A stretch of 64,000 nucleotides of DNA from contig NZ_CP180210.1 of NCBI RefSeq assembly GCF_047556435.1, forward strand, positions 3,100,001 through 3,164,000, read 5' to 3'. Of the stretch, positions 1-8,626 are shown in pieces. Positions within the stretch are counted from its first letter, which is position 1. Each line of letters opens with the position of its first letter. Both the position numbers and the translations under genes were made by a program. The stretch comes from Alteromonas sp047556435 (GTDB lineage Bacteria; Pseudomonadota; Gammaproteobacteria; Enterobacterales; Alteromonadaceae). Below the pieces are notes generated by a model. That model was not told where the DNA came from and did not search any database. It saw only the letters and a list, made by a program, of their open reading frames with translations.

Positions 1-2
1 GC

Positions 3-515
3 GAGGAAGCGTGGACATGGGAACATCAGGCTCTCGTCCGCGCACGGGGGATCCTGGGCGATGCCGAATTGTTGGCATCGTTTAACGCGGTAAGAGAAGA
101 AATACTGTCGCAGCAGCGTGACGTTGATGAGCTGCGCACTCAGGTATCTGACATGCGTCACAAAATGCGCGAGCACCTGTTGTCATCTACTGCTGAAGGC
201 GTCGATCTTAAGCAGTGTGAAGGCGGGATCACTGATATTGAATTCATCGTGCAGTTCTGGGTGTTAGCACATTCTTCTGCTACGCCAGCGCTGGCTGAAT
301 ACACTGACAATCTGCGCATCATTGAGGCGACTAAAAACGCCGGTATTATTGCTGAAACCAAGGCGACGGCGTTGCAAAGCGCCTACCTTGAGCTGCGAAA
401 CCAGTATCATCAGCTGACACTGGCCGACAGCAAGTATGCACAGGACAATGATGAACTGGACGAAATAAGGCATATAGTTTCAGGGCATTGGAAAACGGTT
501 TTTCACACCGGATAA
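3..515 (+). CDS. glnE: GlnE C-terminal end (glutamine synthetase adenylyltransferase), 5' truncated
   Basis: The reading frame is open from the window edge, so only the last 170 or so residues are present. GlnE adenylylates and deadenylylates glutamine synthetase in response to the nitrogen state. Visible segments are typical of the C-terminal half: RHKMREHL, followed by the GGITDIEFIVQ block of the second nucleotidyltransferase domain, then a helical tail (the YLELRNQYHQLTL region) as in the E. coli protein. The methionine at position 69 is internal, since the same frame continues upstream with good family sequence. The TAA at 513-515 is a normal end. A convergent gene follows about 250 bases later. 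The family call is recognised from memory of the motif, not from an alignment. Confidence 0.9.
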   Translation, partial: EEAWTWEHQALVRARGILGDAELLASFNAVREEILSQQRDVDELRTQVSDMRHKMREHLLSSTAEGVDLKQCEGGITDIEFIVQFWVLAHSSATPALAEYTDNLRIIEATKNAGIIAETKATALQSAYLELRNQYHQLTLADSKYAQDNDELDEIRHIVSGHWKTVFHTG

Positions 516-766
516 TCTGACCGACATAAGCAGTAACAGGCTACTTGCGCCTGCAACATCAGACCAGGCCGGTATTTGGAACATACACAACGCGCGGGCG
601 GAATAATGCAAAGCGTTACCAAGCGGGCTTGTTATCGTTGTGACTTATAGGAGGCAGTAAAAAATTGCGCCTCTTCTTACGATAGCGCTTTTTCTTAACA
701 ACGATGCGGGGACGTGAACTAACCAGAAACCTGTCGATAATGCTTCAGGTTTTGCTTTGGCGACGT

Positions 767-1387
767 TTAGCTGGCCTTTACCACCGAGCAGTTTTGTTTG
801 ATGAAATCGGTTTCTTCTGCAGTAACCACTAAAGAGCGCTGGCGTGGACAAAGGTAAGCTTTCACTTCCCCTTCGAAATTGCTGTCGATAGCCGTGGCGA
901 TTTTCGCCAGCGAGCCTGCAATGGTGTTATCCATCTGAAACTGGTCTTTTATCACGAAATCCTGATCCAGGTCCCATATGACCTGCATTCCTTCCTGCTG
1001 CGCATAAGCTGAAATAGCTTCCCGCAACGTGTTACCTGCACTGAAAGTCCGAAACTTGTGCTCTCCTGTCCACCGTCGGGTGACCGGACGGGTCTGACTG
1101 GACATATTCTGCAAGCGTTCATCCAATGTCTCTTCGGTGTCGCCAACACTTAGCACGAAGTCACCGATTTCTTCCAGAATGGGATCCGTTGACGACATAC
1201 GAAACTCACGATAAAACTCTGAGAGCCCACTGGAAACTGACTTTTCCTTAGTTTCGCCTTCCGGCAGTGGCTCAGTGGCATTATCGCGCTGAAGCACGAT
1301 AACAATGCCAGCAATTATTATCAGCGCCAGTGCCAGACCGATATGCTTCGCCCAAAACAGTGAGCTGGAAAAGCTTTTTTTTGCCAT
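767..1387 (-). CDS. TcpQ-domain membrane-anchored protein
   Basis: This 206-residue protein has one hydrophobic segment near the N terminus (about residues 12-32), a charged linker, and a C-terminal globular part from about residue 105. The C-terminal part (TFSAGNTLREAISAYAQQEG, then IWDLDQDFVI) resembles the TcpQ C-terminal domain, seen in toxin-coregulated-pilus proteins and in PilN/secretin-associated periplasmic proteins. The protein is therefore probably anchored in the inner membrane with the domain in the periplasm. No pilus genes lie next to it, so its partner is unknown. Start: ATG with a GGAAG element upstream. It is convergent with glnE. The domain assignment is moderate and the biological role is unknown. 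Confidence 0.65.
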   Translation of the reverse strand: MAKKSFSSSLFWAKHIGLALALIIIAGIVIVLQRDNATEPLPEGETKEKSVSSGLSEFYREFRMSSTDPILEEIGDFVLSVGDTEETLDERLQNMSSQTRPVTRRWTGEHKFRTFSAGNTLREAISAYAQQEGMQVIWDLDQDFVIKDQFQMDNTIAGSLAKIATAIDSNFEGEVKAYLCPRQRSLVVTAEETDFIKQNCSVVKAS

Positions 1388-1540
1388 GTGAGTTACTTCC
1401 GGTACTTCATCTGAAACGCAGTGTCGTTATCTCTGCATAAAGTATTTTATGTTTGCCAATGAATAGCAAGCCGAGATTCCGACTGATGATGAGAAATCCG
1501 TATCTATGTCCCTGCAGTATCGTCCAAAACAGCCGGTAAG

Positions 1541-2485
1541 TCAGTTGTACAGTGATGGCGATTCTGGATCGGGACGCGTTTTAAAACGTTTATGCATCCA
1601 CAGATAGCTCTCGGGCTGTTCCTTTATAATGGTCGCGATATGCTCATTCAATAGAGTAAGAGCAGCGTCGTCTTCCATGTCAGCGAGATTCTCCAGTGGC
1701 GGGTAAAACTTCACTTTATATCCCCTCGCCGTGTATTGCGACGTTATCAGCATTGGCACACAGTCACTGCGGCGAATAAACATCAGCGTGGCCGTAGTGG
1801 TGGCTGTATCTTTCACGCCACCGAAAGGCACAAATATGCTTTGCGCGCGTCCATAATCCTGGTCGGGCAGGTATAAACACAGCTCTTTTTCATTCATCGC
1901 TGCCAGTAATGCCTTGGCGTTGCGTTTATGGATCATGTATTTGTTTGACCGGTTACGGCCATGATATTGCAAATAATCCATCAGTGGGTTGTTGTGTTTG
2001 CGGTAAAACGCAATGCTGGGATGGGTGTACCCCAGGCCACGGCAGGCAAACTCCAGATTCATGTTATGAAGCGCCATGCCAAACACGCCTTTACCCTGCG
2101 CGACTGCGGCTTCTACGTGCTCGTAGCCTTCCACTACAAAATGGCGTTTAATGCGCCACTGTGGCCACCACCAGCCCATTGCGGTTTCGAACAACGCCAT
2201 GCCGGTTCTGGCGACGTTTTCTTTAACCAGTTTATCTATTTCCGCTTCAGTCAGATGCGGATAACACAATTCGATATTCCGGCGTGCGATCTTTGCCCGT
2301 TTCGGTGCCAGTAACGCAATCAACCTTCCTGCACCTCTACCGATAAAACGAATAACCGGAAGCGGCAGTAAAATAATTAAATTGAGAAGAATAACCCCTA
2401 ACCAGACGCCCCAGTAGGATGGCCCGAGGTAGGCAAGTTTAAACTCGGGCGCCTTAATTGCTGCTGCCAAAAGAAAGTCCTGCAT
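1541..2485 (-). CDS. lpxL: LpxL/HtrB-family lipid A acyltransferase
   Basis: The 314-residue protein belongs to the lauroyl/myristoyl acyltransferases that add secondary acyl chains to Kdo2-lipid IVA at the inner membrane. An N-terminal membrane segment (VWLGVILLNLIILLPLP) is followed by the family block RRNIELCYPHL. The HX4E catalytic motif is present in ALHNMNLEFACRGLG. YRKHNNPLMDYLQYHGR and the LPDQDYG block also match. A TTG codon lies one codon before the ATG at 2485; I chose the ATG. The gene stands alone. LpxL, LpxP and LpxM cannot be separated safely by eye, so the symbol is the best guess within the family. Confidence 0.85.
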   Translation of the reverse strand: MQDFLLAAAIKAPEFKLAYLGPSYWGVWLGVILLNLIILLPLPVIRFIGRGAGRLIALLAPKRAKIARRNIELCYPHLTEAEIDKLVKENVARTGMALFETAMGWWWPQWRIKRHFVVEGYEHVEAAVAQGKGVFGMALHNMNLEFACRGLGYTHPSIAFYRKHNNPLMDYLQYHGRNRSNKYMIHKRNAKALLAAMNEKELCLYLPDQDYGRAQSIFVPFGGVKDTATTTATLMFIRRSDCVPMLITSQYTARGYKVKFYPPLENLADMEDDAALTLLNEHIATIIKEQPESYLWMHKRFKTRPDPESPSLYN

Positions 2486-2721
2486 CAAAACAATGGCGGT
2501 ATTGTAACGACAGAATGCGCCTGAGACTAGGCAGAGGAAGAATAAGTGCGATGTTGCTTCTGCTTAGGGATAAACCAACGGCCAAATCGTTGCCGGCACT
2601 GAAGCGAGCCTGTCGCTAGCCTGCACAGCGAAGGAACTGCTTTCTGCAAGTTCGTTTTACGGATCTTTTAACGCGAAATCATTGTGCTATAGCGGGTGAG
2701 GTTGGCTTAGTCATGCAGAAA

Positions 2722-2747
2722 CAAAAAAGCCGGCATCAATACCGGCT
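2722..2747 (-). terminator. Intrinsic terminator of the small gene at 2766-3023
   Basis: On the minus strand AGCCGG, an 8-base loop and CCGGCT are followed by six T residues. It lies about 20 bases after the stop of the 85-residue gene. Confidence 0.8.
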
Positions 2748-2765
2748 GTTGGCAATGGTGTCAGG

Positions 2766-3023
2766 TCAGTACTCTTTATCGATCTGCTTTAATTTTTTCT
2801 CAAATTTTTCGTAATGTTCACGATCTTCATAATCGAAGTGATACTGGCTGTGAAAGCCAAAAGAAAGCTTTACATGCTTGTCTTCAATAAACAGCGTGTA
2901 GCCATCCAAATCTGTGAAAGCGGTAATACCGTTCAGACGATACTTGTCGCCCTCTTTCTCACCAAACTGACGAATTTTGTCAAACACCTGTAACAGGAAC
3001 TTGCTGTCTAACTCATTTTTCAT
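2766..3023 (-). CDS. Small conserved protein, DUF3081-like
   Basis: This 85-residue cytoplasmic protein has no signal peptide or membrane segment. The sequence pattern (KNELDSKFLLQVFDKIRQ, GITAFTDLDGYTLFIED, LSFGFHSQYHFDYED) resembles the small DUF3081 proteins of Vibrio and Shewanella relatives, as far as I recall. The C terminus is lysine-rich and probably helical. The ATG has AAGGA about 11 bases upstream, and an intrinsic terminator follows, so it looks like a monocistronic gene. No function is known to me. Confidence 0.7.
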   Translation of the reverse strand: MKNELDSKFLLQVFDKIRQFGEKEGDKYRLNGITAFTDLDGYTLFIEDKHVKLSFGFHSQYHFDYEDREHYEKFEKKLKQIDKEY

Positions 3024-3290
3024 GAATCACCGATCCTTGTTATTTACTTTGTACTTTGTACCAGTCAGCCTCTGTTTTAGTTTACTAATTTCGACTTTGC
3101 CACCTGCTGGCGACAGGGATACGGCACAGCACGACGACCAGTAGTGATGCAAAACCATTCAGAGACTGAAAATGTAAGGTTTACTCAGTTTACTAACAAC
3201 ACAAGTCATAAATAGAGGGGTGAAAAAAACCATTTGACCGGGTTAAGGCACCACGCCCTTGCACAAAGCCCCCTCAAACCGCTGCCCACG

Positions 3291-3851
3291 TCAGTTAAAG
3301 TTATACCGAAAGCCTATATTTACAATGTGCGCTTTCAAATCGTTTTCACCGCCGATGTAATTGTACTCAAGGCGTAACATAGAACGCATGCCTAGATGAT
3401 AATCGTAGCCCAAACCGATAAGGCCAGCGAGACTTCCCTCATCATAGCGACACTGTGCAAGTTCCGGCACGGCGTCGCCAACATCACAAACACCGTCGCC
3501 AAGCATGTTCTCGACGCCCGCCACGTCCACATTCATTACACCTAGTTTATAAAAAAGCTCACCGTTATAGCTGCTGGCCTTACCCAGAACCGCAAGGTAT
3601 AGCGCATCGGCTTTCATGCTCTCGGCACCTTCCTGCTCATCAACGATTTGCTGATAGCCTAACTCTACATACCACTGGCTCATAAACTGATGCCCAATGG
3701 CAAGGTTGTAGGTAATACCGTCTTTAGTTTGTTGGCTGAATTCAGTGTCTGCGTAGCCCACACCAAAAGTGCCGTACATTTTCTCTATTGCCGCAACCGG
3801 CAGGCTCAGTATGCCTAAACACAATCCTATAGCGACGACTGCTTTTTTCAT
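3291..3851 (-). CDS. Outer membrane beta-barrel protein
   Basis: The 186-residue protein starts with a cleavable signal peptide (MKKAVVAIGLCLGILSLPVAA) and continues with alternating amphipathic strands ending in VNIGFRYNFN, an outer-membrane type C terminus with final aromatic pattern. Two cysteines in the middle (GVCDVGDAVPELAQC) could form a loop disulfide. The start is the ATG at 3851 with AGGGACA upstream; a longer open frame runs back into the upstream gene but lacks a signal peptide. It lies 43 bases after the barrel gene at 3895 and may be the last gene of the MMPL operon. It fits the small OmpA/OmpW-size porin-like families. The ligand is unknown. Confidence 0.75.
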   Translation of the reverse strand: MKKAVVAIGLCLGILSLPVAAIEKMYGTFGVGYADTEFSQQTKDGITYNLAIGHQFMSQWYVELGYQQIVDEQEGAESMKADALYLAVLGKASSYNGELFYKLGVMNVDVAGVENMLGDGVCDVGDAVPELAQCRYDEGSLAGLIGLGYDYHLGMRSMLRLEYNYIGGENDLKAHIVNIGFRYNFN

Positions 3852-3894
3852 TATTGTCCCTTTTTCAGTTAAGCGCTGCTGATGCAAAACGCTG

Positions 3895-5088
3895 TCAGAA
3901 GAAATATTCCAGCGTAAACTGAATGTGATCATCACGCCTGATGAAATAGTAGGTATCGTCTGCGTCATCTGACGAGAAGAAATAGCCATCGAGACGCCAG
4001 CGCCAGTTGTCTGTCATTCGGCTGGATGCTTCAATAAAGGCGCTGTAAGTGGACGTATCATCCAAATCCTGAATAATACCGGCTAACACCTCGGTGCCAT
4101 CAATGTCATTTAATACCCAGCGTAAACCGGCCATTACATCATTTTGGCCGGTAGCGAAGTAGTTATTGTCGCGCTCGTCGTATTGATATTCCACCAATAC
4201 ACCGAGGTCGTACTGGGTGTCGAAGACGCCCACGCTGGTACGCTCGAAGCCTGCGACAAAGGCGCCGAAGTCCTCCGACTGTCCGGTTCGGTAAATTCCT
4301 TCAAATTTCAGTAACCAGGCGCCCTGCACTTTCAGCAGATCAACACCCAACTGATTAATTTGCGCATAATAAGGCAGCACTACCGGGTTGTCAGACGTTA
4401 AGTCTGGCGCTATCAGTTCTGGCTCGCGCGACGTACCGTCGAACCAGCTTAATCCAACCTCCCAGGTTCCTATCGACTTCTGCCACCGTAGGGCGTAGTC
4501 GATATGCTGTTCTTCGTCATCAGACTCATACACCGCGCCATCAGCATCGATTGGCAGAGGTGGACGCAGGCGTCCATCCTGACCGGCAAAGGTACGCTCC
4601 CTGAAATATGGCAGTACAAATGCGGAAAACGTTCCAAAGTCGCCGAAGGTGCGAAAGTTAACCATCGGCTGGCCAAGTTTATCTTCGCCGTCCACGCCCT
4701 CGACCATATCGGTCTGGTTGATGATATCTACCAGATGCAGTGACTCAGTTTGCCCCCAGAACACTTTGCCGATACCGACACGGGTTTCCCAGGTATCCGC
4801 AAGGTGCAGCCACTGCAATTCCCGAATGTCAAAATGTGAACGCTCACTATCAACATTATCGATACGAGCAAAGGGCTTGAATAGCAAGCTGTCCAGCCCA
4901 TCATTCCACTCTGTATAGACTTCCGGTTCAAGAAACGCGGATAACTGTGCACGCTCCTGACCGGGATACGCTGCGTCCTGAAAGAAATACCGGGTGTCCA
5001 CACCCGCCATACCACTGATATCCACCTCGGCGACTGCCGCCGAACTGGCAAGCGCTGCGCCTGCCATGCATAAATATAACGCTCTCAC
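3895..5088 (-). CDS. Outer membrane beta-barrel partner of the MMPL exporter
   Basis: This 397-residue protein has an N-terminal signal (about residues 1-20, ending SSAAVA-EVD) and a long series of aromatic alternating strands, ending FTLEYFF, a classic outer membrane barrel end. The start is GTG at 5088, three bases after the stop of the LolA-like gene. An in-frame ATG at 5067 would remove half of the signal, so GTG is preferred. The same order (MMPL pump, LolA-like periplasmic protein, barrel) is common in marine gammaproteobacteria as far as I know. It suggests a cell-envelope-spanning export route for a hydrophobic compound. The substrate is an inference only. Confidence 0.75.
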   Translation of the reverse strand: MRALYLCMAGAALASSAAVAEVDISGMAGVDTRYFFQDAAYPGQERAQLSAFLEPEVYTEWNDGLDSLLFKPFARIDNVDSERSHFDIRELQWLHLADTWETRVGIGKVFWGQTESLHLVDIINQTDMVEGVDGEDKLGQPMVNFRTFGDFGTFSAFVLPYFRERTFAGQDGRLRPPLPIDADGAVYESDDEEQHIDYALRWQKSIGTWEVGLSWFDGTSREPELIAPDLTSDNPVVLPYYAQINQLGVDLLKVQGAWLLKFEGIYRTGQSEDFGAFVAGFERTSVGVFDTQYDLGVLVEYQYDERDNNYFATGQNDVMAGLRWVLNDIDGTEVLAGIIQDLDDTSTYSAFIEASSRMTDNWRWRLDGYFFSSDDADDTYYFIRRDDHIQFTLEYFF

Positions 5089-5091
5089 GAT

Positions 5092-5892
5092 TTAGCGTGC
5101 TCTCCGTAAACTGTTTTTGTCGAAATCGGATTCGTCCAGACCGACACCGAACTCTAGCTTCTTAGTAATAAGATCGGTTGATTTTTGCGTCTGGACATTA
5201 AACATTAAGCTTTTAAGCGGACGCCAGTACTTGTCCTGGTACAGCTTATAATCTTCAAAATCAAGTGTCTTAAGATGGTCTCCCTTCTTGTCGAAAAACT
5301 CAACTTTGTGTACTCGATAATGTTCTTTATCAATCCATAGGATCTGCTTCGAATATCCGGAAAAATCATCTTGTGGCACTTGCTCAACAACATATACCGG
5401 CATGTTTTTATATTCTTCTTCACGTAGCAAGTCATACTTGTACTTTTCTACTTCAAAAGATGTGAGATCTTCAAACGCAAACTCGCTGGCCATGAAAGGG
5501 CCAGATTTGTTACGTGATGCGATTCTTTTAACGCGCTTTACTGCGGGTAAATATATCCACTGTTCGTCAGCCTCTATGGGGTGAGATATACTAAGAAAAG
5601 CGGTACCACTTACATCTTTGGGAGAGTCAAAGATAGTCAGGGCTTTATCACCGTCCCCTTCCACTTCCAACGTTTTCACGCGCATGTCCCGTTCAGACTC
5701 CTGCCCCTGAGCGTTTCGTAAGATCATTACAGTGTCAGCAACGGTGTTATCCCATCCTTTGTCCCGGGCCTTTCTTTCCTCCGCGATTCTCTGACCTTCT
5801 TGTTCAGACGCTTCATCAGCCAAAGCCACTGATGTTGAAAAAAAGGCAATGACGACAACAGCACTGTTAAATAATTTTTTTAAGCCTACCAT
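5092..5892 (-). CDS. LolA-like outer membrane lipoprotein-sorting protein
   Basis: The 266-residue periplasmic protein has a signal peptide (LFNSAVVVIAFFSTSVALA) and then the features of the LolA-like family that accompanies MMPL pumps: DTVMILRNAQGQ near the start of the mature protein, DEQWIYLPAVKRVKRI, FMASEFAFEDLTSFEVEKY and SKQILWIDKEHYRVHKVEF. These proteins are predicted to carry a hydrophobic molecule across the periplasm in a half-open barrel. The start is the ATG at 5892, one base after the MMPL stop (5894), with GGGAGA upstream, so translation is probably coupled. The family is recognised with good confidence; the cargo is unknown. Confidence 0.85.
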   Translation of the reverse strand: MVGLKKLFNSAVVVIAFFSTSVALADEASEQEGQRIAEERKARDKGWDNTVADTVMILRNAQGQESERDMRVKTLEVEGDGDKALTIFDSPKDVSGTAFLSISHPIEADEQWIYLPAVKRVKRIASRNKSGPFMASEFAFEDLTSFEVEKYKYDLLREEEYKNMPVYVVEQVPQDDFSGYSKQILWIDKEHYRVHKVEFFDKKGDHLKTLDFEDYKLYQDKYWRPLKSLMFNVQTQKSTDLITKKLEFGVGLDESDFDKNSLRRAR

Positions 5893-5893
5893 T

Positions 5894-8218
5894 TTATATC
5901 TCCCGTTCCCGCTGCATGTGATCGCTGTCAAGCCACATGAGAAAAGCAGGTAAAAACACCAAATCGATTACGAGCGCAGCGACAATAATAATCACTGTAA
6001 GTAGCCCCATATGGGCATTTAACAAAAACGGCGACAACATTAAAATACTGAATCCAGCCGCCAGCACCAGGGTTGTCGTTACCAACGCAACTCCAACCGT
6101 TGTAAAGGTATATTTGACCGCAGATTCTGAGTCCATTCCCTGTTTCCGGGCATCCTGATACTTAGAAAGGAAATGCACACTATCATCTACGATAATTCCA
6201 AGTGTCATACTCAATACTACAGAAAGGGCCATATTGATTTCTCCGGAAATGATGCCCCAAATGCCGAAGCCAACACACGCTGGTATCAGGTTCGTTAAGA
6301 GACTTATCAATCCCAGGCGCCATGAACGTAATGCGAATATGATCAAGAAAGAGATTAGCACCAAAGCCAGTAAAGTGCCTGCAACCATACTTTTCATATT
6401 GCGCTCGCCGATGTGAGCAAACATCAGTGCCGGGCTCGCAGCCCGTAGCTCCAGTTCGGGAGCGAGTTCAGAAAACCACTTTTTCGCACTATTTTCGAGT
6501 TGTATAAGCTCTTTACTGCCCAGGTTATCAATAGTTGCAACTACTCTTAAGGCTGACTTATCCATATTAATTTGGTTATTCAGATCGAGACCATACGGCA
6601 GCGACATCTCGTACAAAAGCATGTACTGTGATGCAAGTTCGCGATTTTCGGGAAGCGCATAAGCCGCTTCATCATCGCCACTCATATTTTTGTTCAGACG
6701 TTTCTGGGTATCTGAAAAACTCAAGACGTGATTCACAGAATCCTGACTGCGAAGCCAGCGCGAAAATGCGTCTATTTGTTGCAGTACCTGAGGATCGGCA
6801 ATGCCATATTCTGCTTTCGTATCAATAACGAAGTCAATTGACGCCATTCCTCCCATGTACTGCTCATTTTTATCGATTGCCTGGCGAAAAGTAGTGGTTT
6901 CATCGAAATACTTAACCACCACATCATTAAGATTATTATTAAAAGCATAGGCAACAGAAACGGCGAAAATGATCAGAGAATACGGCAAAATTCTTTTGTG
7001 CTTGTTTACGACAAACCCCGCACATGTTTCGAAAAAACGTTGTTTACCCTGTTCCGTAGCCTTAGGGTTAAATGGCATCAGATAAAGTAGAACAGGTAGC
7101 ACGGTGAGCGAGAGAAGGCAGGCAATCATTACGCCAATAGCCGTCAGATTCCCAAGATGAGCAAGGATAGGAACAGCCGCAAAGTTCAGCATCAAAAATC
7201 CAATTGCAGTAGTAACACTGGTAATTAGCACGGGTGTTATATTTGCTTTAATCGCCTGGACAATCGCTGCACTTTTCGTCATACCTTTTGACATGAAAAG
7301 ACGCGTGGAAACGATAATATGAATGCAGTCAGCAACTGCCAGTGTAGTCACCATTGTGGGAACATTTACAGTGGCAGTGCTGAGATAAAGACCATACCAG
7401 CCAGCGACTCCCATCGTCATCGCAATGGATGATGCTACGATGAGCAGCGTCGCCATTGCGGCGTAAACGGATTTCGTTAATAACGCTATCATTATCACGA
7501 TGATTAAAAACATCAGCGGTATAAGGGTTGAAGCATCCTGTTGGGCGGCTTCAGAAAATGCATTATTCAGAATGACAACACCGGTAAGCAGAATGTCGTG
7601 AGACGGATACCTCTCGGTATATTTTTCCTGCAACTGCTTCGCTACATCGGCTATTTCTTTCACCGCATCTGTAGGATCGCCGTCTGGTAACTGCACCGTG
7701 ACATTAACCACCGCTGCCCGCCCGTCAACTGCGACCAGTCGGCCACTCATTTCTGGTGTAGTAGTAGCGGCATTCTGTACCCAGCTTATCTGCTCAGACG
7801 TCATTTCCTTTTCAAGGATGAGGTCGGTAACAATCATGTCGTCACTTTCCGCATAGCTGTACTGGTAATTAGCTAAAGACTCTACACGATTAGAGAGTGG
7901 CGTTTGCCACGCTTCTTCAGTTAACTCGTAGAGTAAAGAAAACGTGGATTCGTTATAGATGGTTCCCGATTGAGGGATAACCAAAAAAGAAACGCTTTCG
8001 CTTTTATTGAAATTATTTTGAATTGATTCAAACGCGAGCTTTTGCGGATCATCGTCTTCGAAATAAACGCGGTAATCACCATTAAACCGGAGATCCCCTG
8101 CCCCATAACCCAACATTGCCCAGAACAGGATAAAAAGCAGTAATATTTTTTTGGGGTGGACAAGTAAAGTCTGCATCCATGACGTTGGTTTTTGCATGAG
8201 AACAGCACCTTGTGACAT
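5894..8218 (-). CDS. MMPL/RND-family exporter
   Basis: The 774-residue inner membrane protein has the duplicated RND layout: one transmembrane helix, a periplasmic loop domain (about residues 45-235), five helices, and the same again in the second half. The helix-4-like motifs VADCIHIIVSTRLF (first half) and GIIVDDSVHFLSKY (second half) carry the proton-relay acidic residues expected in this superfamily. It belongs to the lipid-exporting MMPL/HpnN-like branch, not the multidrug AcrB type (over 1,000 residues). A second ATG at 8197 has AAGG 10 bases upstream and may be the true start. It is the first gene of the minus-strand block, divergent from fadE. Confidence 0.85.
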   Translation of the reverse strand: MSQGAVLMQKPTSWMQTLLVHPKKILLLFILFWAMLGYGAGDLRFNGDYRVYFEDDDPQKLAFESIQNNFNKSESVSFLVIPQSGTIYNESTFSLLYELTEEAWQTPLSNRVESLANYQYSYAESDDMIVTDLILEKEMTSEQISWVQNAATTTPEMSGRLVAVDGRAAVVNVTVQLPDGDPTDAVKEIADVAKQLQEKYTERYPSHDILLTGVVILNNAFSEAAQQDASTLIPLMFLIIVIMIALLTKSVYAAMATLLIVASSIAMTMGVAGWYGLYLSTATVNVPTMVTTLAVADCIHIIVSTRLFMSKGMTKSAAIVQAIKANITPVLITSVTTAIGFLMLNFAAVPILAHLGNLTAIGVMIACLLSLTVLPVLLYLMPFNPKATEQGKQRFFETCAGFVVNKHKRILPYSLIIFAVSVAYAFNNNLNDVVVKYFDETTTFRQAIDKNEQYMGGMASIDFVIDTKAEYGIADPQVLQQIDAFSRWLRSQDSVNHVLSFSDTQKRLNKNMSGDDEAAYALPENRELASQYMLLYEMSLPYGLDLNNQINMDKSALRVVATIDNLGSKELIQLENSAKKWFSELAPELELRAASPALMFAHIGERNMKSMVAGTLLALVLISFLIIFALRSWRLGLISLLTNLIPACVGFGIWGIISGEINMALSVVLSMTLGIIVDDSVHFLSKYQDARKQGMDSESAVKYTFTTVGVALVTTTLVLAAGFSILMLSPFLLNAHMGLLTVIIIVAALVIDLVFLPAFLMWLDSDHMQREREI

Positions 8219-8626
8219 GCATATTATTATTGTTCTAGCTTAATCCTTTTACGGGTTGCAAATCCAACTTTATCCGGAATTTTAGTGGTTTATCTGGTAG
8301 ATGTTGAGAATATTCAGACTTCATTTATGAAGATAAAAGCAGCATTGATCACAGGTACGCTTTATTGAGGCGACCACAACGGTAATGATAGCGGGTACAA
8401 TACAATTAATCCCCCCTCCTCCAAGTTATTGGCTTAATAAAGAAAAACGCAGCGTTACGCGACGCCTGATGGGCTATCTTTCACGTTTTTCTGTCCACTT
8501 TTCTATGCACATGTGCCGCTTTAGGCATCATCACTTTTAACCTTCTGATAACAGATCATTTGATTTTTTCTCAAAGTTATGTAGTATACAACCACACAAC
8601 TGGTCAGATGAGCGGATGAGTTTATT
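8219..8626. promoter_or_regulatory. Divergent promoter region between the MMPL operon and fadE
   Basis: About 400 bases without a gene. It must hold the promoters of both divergent units. On the plus side TTGATT (8560-8565), 16 bases, and TAGTAT (8582-8587) is a fair sigma70 candidate for fadE. I see no small reading frame with a ribosome site. Confidence 0.5.
8598..8614 (+). promoter_or_regulatory. Candidate FadR operator upstream of fadE
   Basis: AACTGGTCAGATGAGCG matches the FadR consensus AACTGGTCNGACCAGTT perfectly in the left half and at 12 of 16 defined positions overall. It lies just downstream of the predicted -10 and 12 bases before the fadE ATG, a sensible place for repression. 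Assignment by eye only. Confidence 0.45.

Noticed and set aside
3852..3989. N-terminal extension of the small barrel protein
   Set aside because: It lies over the 3' end of the neighbouring barrel gene and lacks a signal peptide, whereas ATG 3851 has both.
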